Origin: Bacillota bacterium
GTDB taxonomy: Bacteria; Bacillota; Dehalobacteriia; UBA4068
Reading direction: 5' to 3'
NCBI GenBank assembly: GCA_017439615.1
Contig: JAFSIU010000047.1
Location: forward strand, 1 to 11,177
Length of the DNA stretch: 11,177 nucleotides
Shown: positions 5,777 to 11,177 of the stretch, in pieces
How the letters are laid out: each line of letters opens with the position of its first letter
Numbering within the stretch: position 1 is the stretch's first letter
The notes under the pieces: model-generated
Database searches by the model: none
Told to the model about the DNA's origin: nothing
Seen by the model: the letters and a program-made list of their open reading frames with translations, nothing else
Position numbers and translations under genes: made by a program

Positions 5777-6871
5777 ATGGATAAGAAAAAACGCAATTCC
5801 CTCATCGCCTTTGGGCTCATCGCGGCTATGCTGCTTATCATCTTTGTGCTGGAGCAGATCATGCCCCGCGGCCATATGCTCTTTGTTGTTCTGAAAAAGA
5901 GTGCTATCTATGCTCTTGTTGCAGTTTCCATGAACCTGCTTAATGGCTTCACAGGCCTTTTCTCTCTCGGTCAGGCAGGCTTTATGCTCATCGGTGCTTA
6001 TACCTATGCAGTGCTCACTATTCCCGTTGCTGACCGCGCAGGTGTTTATTTCTATTATGACGGCGGCCTCATTCAGTTTGCGCTTCCTGTTGTTGTCGGT
6101 ATTTTGCTCGCAGGTTTGGCAGCAGCGCTTTTCGCATGGCTGATCGGTTTGCCCGTTTTGAAGCTGAAGAGCGACTATCTTGCCATTGCCACTCTTGGCT
6201 TTGCCGAAATTATTCGTGCCGTTGTCCAATGGGATAAGCTTGGCCCCATCACCAATGGCTCCAATTTGCTGAAGCGTTATCCCTCATTTGATTCAACACT
6301 TTTCCCATTCATTGTGGCAGGTATTTGTATTGCCATAATCGTGCTGCTCATCAATTCTTCCTATGGCCGTGCATTCAAGGCTATCCGCGAGGATGAGATC
6401 GCAGCCGAAGCAATGGGTATCAATCTTGCCAAGCATAAAATGCTTTCCTTTGTCATCAGCTCCTTCTTCGCAGGTGTCGGTGGTGCGCTTTTGGCAATGT
6501 TCCAGGATACCATCACTGCCAATGCCTTCAAGACGGCTATGACCTATGAAATTTTGCTGATTGTCGTCATCGGCGGCATCGGCTCCATCACAGGCAGCTG
6601 CATCGCTTCCTTCCTCTTTGTTTCCTGTTCGGAATGGTGGATGCGCTTCCTCGATATGGATAAATATAATATCGGTGATCTGAATATCTTACGTCCCGGC
6701 TTCCGTATGGTCATTTTCTCCATTGTCATTATGATCATGGTGCTCTTCTATCGCAAAGGTATTATGGGTGACAAGGAGCTTTCGATTGACAGCTTGCTTG
6801 CCCTGCCGAAGAAGCTGAAGCGAGGCATAGGGCGACTATTCGGGAAATCCAAAGGGGAGGTGACGAAATGA
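5777..6871 (+). CDS. livM: Branched-chain amino acid ABC transporter permease LivM
   Basis: This is the second membrane subunit, 364 residues, pairing with LivH. Family marks are 'MNLLNGFTGLFSLGQAGFMLIGAY' (split here by residue position: MNLLNGFTG near 52, then SLGQAGFM), 'LPVLKLKSDYLAIATLGFAEI', the cytoplasmic loop 'IREDEIAAEAMGIN' that contacts the ATPases, and 'GGIGSITGS'. Its C-terminal tail is unusually lysine-rich (ALPKKLKRGIGRLFGKSKG). The start follows GAGGTGA at 6 bases. Its last bases overlap the livG start as ATGA, so translation of the two is probably coupled. Confidence 0.92.
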   Translation: MDKKKRNSLIAFGLIAAMLLIIFVLEQIMPRGHMLFVVLKKSAIYALVAVSMNLLNGFTGLFSLGQAGFMLIGAYTYAVLTIPVADRAGVYFYYDGGLIQFALPVVVGILLAGLAAALFAWLIGLPVLKLKSDYLAIATLGFAEIIRAVVQWDKLGPITNGSNLLKRYPSFDSTLFPFIVAGICIAIIVLLINSSYGRAFKAIREDEIAAEAMGINLAKHKMLSFVISSFFAGVGGALLAMFQDTITANAFKTAMTYEILLIVVIGGIGSITGSCIASFLFVSCSEWWMRFLDMDKYNIGDLNILRPGFRMVIFSIVIMIMVLFYRKGIMGDKELSIDSLLALPKKLKRGIGRLFGKSKGEVTK

Positions 6872-7716
6872 GCCGCAATGTTTTACGCTTGGATGATATA
6901 ACCATGCAATTCGGCGGCGTTGTTGCTGTCAATGATCTTTCTATGGAAGTCAATGAAGGCGAGATCGTTGCACTCATCGGCCCCAATGGCGCAGGAAAAA
7001 CCACAGCCTTCAACTGCATCACCGGTGTTTATGAGCCAACCAACGGTCAGGTTTCCTTCAATGGTAAGCTGATGCTTTCCAATTATCCCAAGGGCAAAAT
7101 GAAAAAGCTCTATGCCGGCGAAAATAAAGGTAAATATAAAAAATCTGTTGCCAAAACTCCTGACAAAATCACTCATCTCGGCATTGCCCGTACCTTCCAG
7201 AATATCCGCCTGTTCGGCAATCTGACTGTTTTTGAAAATGTTCTCATCGCCAAGCATATGCGTGCCAAGCAGAATGTTTTCACTGCTACCTTCCGCCTGA
7301 ATCACAAGGAAGAGGCAAGAATGCGTGCCGAGACCGAAGCTTTGTTGGCAGAACAGCAGCTCCTGCAGTTCAAGGATGAAATTGCTTCCTCGCTGCCTTA
7401 TGGCTTGCAAAGACGACTGGAGATCGCCCGTGCACTTGCAACATCTCCGCAGCTTTTGCTGCTTGACGAGCCTGCCGCAGGTATGAACCCACAGGAAACC
7501 AAGGAGCTTACGCAGTTTATCTCGGAAATCAGAGATAAGTATAAACTGACCATTCTCATGATCGAGCATCATATGGATCTGGTTATGGAGATTTCTGACC
7601 GAATTTATGTATTGGATTTCGGCAAGCTGATTGCATCAGGCACTCCACAGGAGATTCAGGGCAATCAAAAGGTTATCGATGCATATCTGGGGGTGAGTGA
7701 AGATGCTGAAGATTGA
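6868..7716 (+). CDS. livG: ABC transporter ATP-binding protein LivG
   Basis: This is one of two ATPase subunits of the Liv importer, 282 residues. Walker A is GPNGAGKT (38-45), the Q-loop Gln is about 111 (ARTFQNIRLF), Walker B is LLLLDE (196-201), and the H-loop His is 234 (MIEHHMD). The ABC signature region reads LPYGLQRRLEIARAL (176-190) where most LivG proteins have LSYGQQRRLEIARAL, so the signature is a variant but in place. A lysine-rich stretch of about 30 residues (67-98, containing KGKMKKLYAGENKGKYKK) is inserted between the first strands and the Q-loop. The ATG overlaps the livM stop by 4 bases, with GGGGAGGTG before it. Confidence 0.93.
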   Translation: MSRNVLRLDDITMQFGGVVAVNDLSMEVNEGEIVALIGPNGAGKTTAFNCITGVYEPTNGQVSFNGKLMLSNYPKGKMKKLYAGENKGKYKKSVAKTPDKITHLGIARTFQNIRLFGNLTVFENVLIAKHMRAKQNVFTATFRLNHKEEARMRAETEALLAEQQLLQFKDEIASSLPYGLQRRLEIARALATSPQLLLLDEPAAGMNPQETKELTQFISEIRDKYKLTILMIEHHMDLVMEISDRIYVLDFGKLIASGTPQEIQGNQKVIDAYLGVSEDAED

Positions 7717-8410
7717 AAATTTAAAAGTTAATTATGGCGGTATTCAGGCAGTACGCGAAGTATCACTTGATGTTCCGGATGGCAAAATCGTTACCCTGAT
7801 CGGCGCCAATGGCGCAGGCAAATCCACTACACTTCGTTCAGTTGCCGGCCTTGTTACTCCTGCAGGCGGTTCTATCAAATATAATGGCACAGAGTTGATT
7901 GGCCGTTCCACCGATGCTATCGTCAAGCAGGGCATCACTCTTGTTCCCGAGGGCAGAAGAGTTTTCCCCGATATGACAGTTCTTGAGAATCTGCGTATCG
8001 GCGCTTATCTCAGAAAAGATGATCTGAGCAAGGATATCGAATGGGTTTATTCCCTTTTCCCTCGCTTGAAGGAAAGACATTGGCAGCTGGCAGGCACTCT
8101 CTCCGGCGGCGAGCAGCAAATGCTGGCAGTCGGCCGTGCGCTGATGAGCCGTCCCAAGCTGATCATGATGGATGAGCCCTCTTTGGGGCTGGCTCCCTTG
8201 GTAATTAAGGGCATTTTCGAAATTATCCGTGAGATCAATCGTCAGGGCGTAACTGTTCTTCTCATTGAGCAAAATGCAAATCAGGCATTGAAAATCGCTG
8301 ACTATGGCTATGTTCTGGAGACAGGTCGTATCACTATGGAAGGCAGCGGCAAAGAGCTGCTCGAAAATGAAAAGGTTCGTGAGGCCTATCTCGGCAAAAG
8401 CAAGAAATAG
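7703..8410 (+). CDS. livF: ABC transporter ATP-binding protein LivF
   Basis: This is the second ATPase subunit, 235 residues. Walker A is GANGAGKS (34-41), VPEGRRVFP (81-89) is typical of LivF at the Q-loop, the signature is LSGGE (133-137) and Walker B is LIMMDE (153-158). The H-loop position reads LLIEQNAN, with Gln in place of His, which is normal for LivF. The ATG at 7703 is chosen over GTG at 7697 because GGGGGTGAG sits just before it and the MLKIENLKVNYGG opening fits the family. It overlaps the livG 3' end by 14 bases and closes the operon. Confidence 0.94.
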   Translation: MLKIENLKVNYGGIQAVREVSLDVPDGKIVTLIGANGAGKSTTLRSVAGLVTPAGGSIKYNGTELIGRSTDAIVKQGITLVPEGRRVFPDMTVLENLRIGAYLRKDDLSKDIEWVYSLFPRLKERHWQLAGTLSGGEQQMLAVGRALMSRPKLIMMDEPSLGLAPLVIKGIFEIIREINRQGVTVLLIEQNANQALKIADYGYVLETGRITMEGSGKELLENEKVREAYLGKSKK

Positions 8411-8416
8411 TATACA

Positions 8417-8450
8417 AAAAGCGGACAGCTTGAAGCTGCCCGCTTTTCTT
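8417..8450. terminator. Bidirectional terminator between livF and the stalk-domain gene
   Basis: AAAAGCGG and CCGCTTTT flank an inner CAGCT/AGCTG stem with one mismatch and a TGA loop. Read on the plus strand it ends in CTTTTCTTT after livF. Read on the minus strand it ends in CTTTTTG after the convergent gene. It begins 7 bases after the livF stop and serves both. Confidence 0.85.
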
Positions 8451-8459
8451 TGGTAAGAA

Positions 8460-9838
8460 TTATTTTATGCTGATAGTCTGTGTCGCAGGATCATAATCAA
8501 CTGTATATCCGAGGCTTTCGATGAGGAATCGCAACGGAACCATAGTACGTCCGTTTTTGGCAAAGGGTGCCGCCAGCAGGGTTTTGCTGGCACCATTGAT
8601 AACAGCATCGGTGGAGCCGATGGTGATTTTCCCCGTGAATCCATTTCCGCTCAGATTGACATCATTGGGCGAAGCTGCATTCCAGTTGTTGACAAGCCCG
8701 AGATTTTCTGTAACAAAGCGTACGGGGACAAATGTAACTCCGCCGCCATTGACGATAACTATTTCCGGTGCAACATCCATAGCGATATTCTCACCGCCTA
8801 TAAGAGCATTTTGAGAGCCCAAGGTCAATACTATGCTCTGTGTATTTGCAGGAGTTTCCGAAGGCGTATCGGGTACAGAAGGAGCATCGGGTGTCACAGG
8901 TGTAACAGGTGTCGCAGGAACATCGGGTACAGAAGGAAGCAAAGGCTCTTTGCCGTCGGCAATTTCCCAACCCATACAGGTCAGGAAAACGGGTCTGCCA
9001 TCAATACCTGTTCCAAGTCCATAGATATATCTGCCCTCTTCGCCCATATTGTCAAAGTAATAGCCTGCTACAGTGTCGGTGAAATTGGTTGAATTCATGC
9101 CGGGTGTCATTTCATATGCAGTACCGGCTGCATTCAGGGAATAATGATATCCATAATAGTTTGAAGGCTCATAGCTGCCATCGGGAACAACGACAAAAAT
9201 CATTGAATCAGGATTAACTGTGATGAGTTGTGCATCCTGCATAACGATCTGATATTCTCCGAAATATTCATAGCCCACAGGGATTTGCATATCACTGATG
9301 ACAGCATCTTCAAAAACGAAATCGGCATATCCGCCTGTGGCAAAATATGTGCCTTCGGGGGTTATCTGATCCTGATAGCCGATATCTCCGGCAAATTGCA
9401 GAAATACGGTCTTGCCGCCCATTTTTTCTTCTTCGTCCAGTTCAATGAGAACATTATTTATACCAAGTATATGGTAATAATAATCTACCTGCTCGGTGAA
9501 AAGCTCAATGCTGCCGATATCAGACAGTTCATAGGCATTTTTCTCTTCATTAAGAACATGAATATAGCCATATTTCATACCGTATTCATTATTATATCTG
9601 TCAAAGACATTTATGATGCTGCCAAATTGCGCGGTGATGAAAAGTGCTTCCTTGCTGTATGTTTCGTTTCCTCCGATAAAGGAATATGTGAATGTGCCGT
9701 ATTCTACCTTTGCTTCATCAAAAAGGCAAGTGATGTTTCCTGCAAGCTCGACTTCATATACACCAAAATCTGCTGCCAGGACAGTTTGTGAGAAAACAAG
9801 GCAAATCAACAAAGCAAGAAGAATAACAGTTTTTTCAT
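8460..9838 (-). CDS. Exported protein with Pro-rich linker and C-terminal stalk domain (start out of frame)
   Basis: The likely protein has 459 residues: a signal peptide (TVILLALLICLVFSQTVLA), an N-terminal region of about 275 Tyr/Gly/acidic-rich residues of no family I recognise, a Pro/Thr/Val linker (about 300-331), and a final 128-residue domain. That domain carries two copies of the V-P-(V/L)-R-F motif (TFVPVRFVTENLG and TMVPLRFLIESLG), typical of the copper amine oxidase N-terminal-like stalk domain of Bacillota cell-surface proteins. The ATG at 9838, after AAAGGGTG, is followed by only six A. One more A would give MKKTVILLALL, but as written that ATG frame stops after MKKLLFFLLC. The body frame is open up to 9911, and an in-frame ATG at 9884 has no ribosome site. 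It stands alone on the minus strand and probably has a surface or cell-wall role. Confidence 0.8.
8868..8937. repeat. Short direct repeats in the linker-coding part of the stalk gene
   Basis: ATCGGGTACAGAAGGA occurs at 8868-8883 and again at 8922-8937. Between them are related units such as ATCGGGTGTCACAGG and repeats of ACAGGTGT. They encode the PSVPD and TPVTPVTP units of the Pro-rich linker. Repeats like this change copy number easily, which alters linker length without breaking the frame when units are multiples of three. Confidence 0.6.
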
Positions 9839-9891
9839 GGATAACACCCTTTCTGCAATATATAATTGCTGTGCTTAATTGCATTTTATAA

Positions 9892-9933
9892 CATAACCCC
9901 GCCAAAAGCAAGTTTGCTTTTGGCGGGGTTATG
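9892..9933 (-). terminator. Perfect 20-bp inverted repeat after the methyltransferase gene
   Basis: Twenty bases (9892-9911, starting CATAACCCCGCC) are followed by GT and then the exact reverse complement (9914-9933). The GC core with adjoining A4/T4 runs is terminator-like and lies 22 bases past the methyltransferase stop. After the stem on the minus strand comes TTATAAAAT rather than a clean U-run, so ending may be imperfect. The same TATAAA may be the -10 of the stalk-domain gene, which would put the hairpin against that promoter. Confidence 0.6.
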
Positions 9934-9954
9934 CTTTACGGCGGATAGTATATA

Positions 9955-10551
9955 TTATTTTTTATGTGCGCTGATAAGATATATCTCCTCTTCATCAAGG
10001 ATATAATCAATTGCAAAATTATCAGTGAAAAGCAGTGCGGTTTTGTCTGCCGCATCAAGACCTCTTGAAACAGAGGATGCTTCACCGGAGTGATGCGCAT
10101 TGATTCGGTCTTTCCCCATAGAGTGGGCGATTGTGATTGTGCCGTTTTTCTTCAACAGCGGAGTCAGACAGGAAATCAGCTTTTGGGGATCAGTAAAATG
10201 CGGAAATGCATTATAAATCATACAGCAGTCAAAATGTTCCGCAAATTGCTCCTTTGGCAATTCTGCAGCATCACAATTCAGTATAGTGATTTTGTCAATA
10301 TCTGCAAATTTTGCAGCAGCGAGCTCACACATGGCAGAGGAAATATCCACACCGACTATCTCAGCACATTCACGCTGCAGATAAAAGGGAAAAAGCACGC
10401 CTGTGCCACAGGCGATATCAAGCACACGGCAGCCTGCCTTTACCTTTGCGCTGTCAAGTATATGATTTATCTTTGTTTCTTCGATTATCTGTCCATTGTC
10501 CCATTCCGGTGCCAGCATATCGAAAAAGGCTTTGATGTTTTGTTTATCCAT
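9955..10551 (-). CDS. Class I SAM-dependent methyltransferase, substrate unknown
   Basis: This is a 198-residue cytoplasmic protein. Motif I is VLDIACGTGVLFP (about 43-55), the acidic ribose-binding position is D69 in VGVDIS, motif II is NCDAAELP (92-99), and the post-II strand is CCMIYNAFPHF (109-119). After that comes IAHSMGKDRINAHHSG, a His-rich loop likely near the acceptor site. The length and layout fit the small UbiE-like methyltransferase group, but nothing points to a particular acceptor. The ATG at 10551 overlaps the end of the upstream S-component gene by 8 bases, with AAAAGGTG before it, so the two are translated together. This suggests that the imported molecule and the methylated molecule are related, which is inference only. 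Confidence 0.85.
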   Translation of the reverse strand: MDKQNIKAFFDMLAPEWDNGQIIEETKINHILDSAKVKAGCRVLDIACGTGVLFPFYLQRECAEIVGVDISSAMCELAAAKFADIDKITILNCDAAELPKEQFAEHFDCCMIYNAFPHFTDPQKLISCLTPLLKKNGTITIAHSMGKDRINAHHSGEASSVSRGLDAADKTALLFTDNFAIDYILDEEEIYLISAHKK

Positions 10552-11101
10552 TTACAACACCTTTTTCATTCTTGCTGTATCTTTTTTGTATCAGACCGGC
10601 TCTTTCCAATGCAAAAACTATGGAGGGGATAACCGCCAGCTGCAGAATGATGGCGGGGAAGGAATTAATGAAATATGAAGCTGTCCATGCTGCCATGGTA
10701 TAGCTGCCCGCCTGGAAAAAAAGTAAAGCCGCCAGACCGCTTATGATTCTGCCGCCGAGCATAGCTCCGACAAGGCAGATATAAAGATCTGCCATAACTT
10801 TCTTTGTTCTGACAAAGCGCATCAGCAAACCGGTCAAAAAACCGTATGCTGCCAGTTCCAGCATCATTGTGGGAACCATTGGCATCATCGGCATGCCTGT
10901 GATCAATGAAGAAAGCAAAGGGCCTGCTGCTCCGCAAAGCAAGCCGGCAACAGGTCCGCAGGCGAGCCCGCACAGAAGAGCAGGAATATGCATGGGTGAA
11001 AACACTCTGCCCGCATTGGGCAAGGCATGAAAAGCAATCGGCAGCACAACACAAAGTGCTATGCAAATCGCGGTGATAACCAGTCTTTTGACACGCGACA
11101 T
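10544..11101 (-). CDS. ECF transporter S-component (substrate-binding membrane subunit)
   Basis: This 185-residue hydrophobic protein has about six membrane segments. It begins MSRVKRLVITAICIALCVVLP, with basic residues then the first helix. It carries the 'SPMHIPALLCGLACGPVAGLLCG' region (positions 35-57) and 'GPLLSSLITGMPMMPMVPTM', both typical of energy-coupling-factor S subunits. The tail is basic and cytoplasmic. No EcfA or EcfT gene is in the window, so it would share a module encoded elsewhere (group II ECF). The ligand cannot be read from sequence; vitamins and their precursors are usual. The ATG at 11101 follows AAGGAGG at 8 bases and is preferred to the ATG at 11137, which has no such site. 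The methyltransferase gene follows with an 8-base overlap. Confidence 0.82.
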   Translation of the reverse strand: MSRVKRLVITAICIALCVVLPIAFHALPNAGRVFSPMHIPALLCGLACGPVAGLLCGAAGPLLSSLITGMPMMPMVPTMMLELAAYGFLTGLLMRFVRTKKVMADLYICLVGAMLGGRIISGLAALLFFQAGSYTMAAWTASYFINSFPAIILQLAVIPSIVFALERAGLIQKRYSKNEKGVVNG

Positions 11102-11135
11102 AAGGAAAACCTCCTTGGATAAAGTATGCTCATTC

Positions 11136-11164
11136 AAATTAACATAAATATTTTACATTTTCAA
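11136..11164 (-). promoter_or_regulatory. Possible promoter of the S-component operon
   Basis: On the minus strand TTGAAA (11164-11159), a 17-base spacer and TAATTT (11141-11136) can be read as -35 and -10. The -10 is weak (3 of 6), and the window ends just upstream, so this is tentative. No riboswitch fold is evident in the 75 bases before the gene, though the upstream part is cut off. Confidence 0.3.
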
Positions 11165-11177
11165 GCGGGTAGGGGGG

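Noticed and set aside
8868..8937. Short repeats considered as a CRISPR array
   Set aside because: The repeat units are about 16 bases or shorter and imperfect, lie inside a coding frame, and encode a Pro-rich linker. There are no spacers of regular length and no cas genes.
9228..9791. 187-codon open frame on the plus strand inside the stalk gene
   Set aside because: It is antisense to a protein with a signal peptide and stalk domain. It has no ribosome site and no family match by eye.
10090..10632. 180-codon plus-strand frame across the methyltransferase gene
   Set aside because: It is antisense to a gene with clear SAM-binding motifs. The Cys/His-rich translation has no recognisable pattern.

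Overview
The window looks like chromosomal DNA of an anaerobic Bacillota species, probably Clostridia or the related Negativicutes. The reasons are strong AGGAGG ribosome sites, SigA-type promoters, a FeoA/FeoB/FeoB-associated Cys-rich protein cluster, a lipoprotein-type Liv ABC importer, a stalk-domain (copper amine oxidase N-terminal-like) exported protein and an ECF S-component. The taxonomic call is inference; no rRNA or marker gene is present. No CRISPR array, tRNA, rRNA, transposase or phage gene was seen.

Layout. (1) Bases 1-200: the 3' end of an AT-rich plus-strand VOC/glyoxalase-family gene. It is followed by about 265 bases with five stem-loops, the last two acting as facing terminators. 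(2) Bases 467-3098, minus strand: an iron(II) uptake operon, feoA - feoB - a 57-codon Cys-rich FeoB partner that is easy to miss. feoB is broken by an in-frame TAA 51 codons before its natural end. feoA and feoB are each preceded by nearly the same promoter/operator block, with GGTTAG-N6-CTAACC just downstream of TGATATATT. (3) Bases 3099-3551: an AT-rich divergent intergenic region ending in the promoter and leader of the liv operon. (4) Bases 3552-8410, plus strand: a complete five-gene branched-chain amino acid-type ABC importer, livJ-livH-livM-livG-livF. Two hairpins separate livJ from the membrane genes, and overlapping or closely spaced starts couple the rest. A bidirectional terminator closes it. 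(5) Bases 8460-9838, minus strand: an exported protein with a Pro-rich linker and a C-terminal stalk domain. Its only well-placed ATG is one base out of frame with the body of the gene, inside an A6 run. (6) Bases 9955-11101, minus strand: a two-gene unit of an ECF transporter S-component and a class I SAM-dependent methyltransferase, which overlap by 8 bases.

How the genes work together. The Feo genes would import Fe(II), probably under a metal-responsive repressor acting at two sites. The Liv genes would capture an amino acid (leucine, isoleucine or valine type) by a membrane-anchored binding protein and pass it through LivHM using LivGF ATPases. The S-component would bring in an unknown small molecule with a housekeeping ECF module encoded elsewhere.

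No wholly new multi-gene system was recognised. The most unusual points are the duplicated operator/promoter in the feo operon, the two single-lesion gene disruptions, and a possible Leu/Val-rich leader peptide before livJ.
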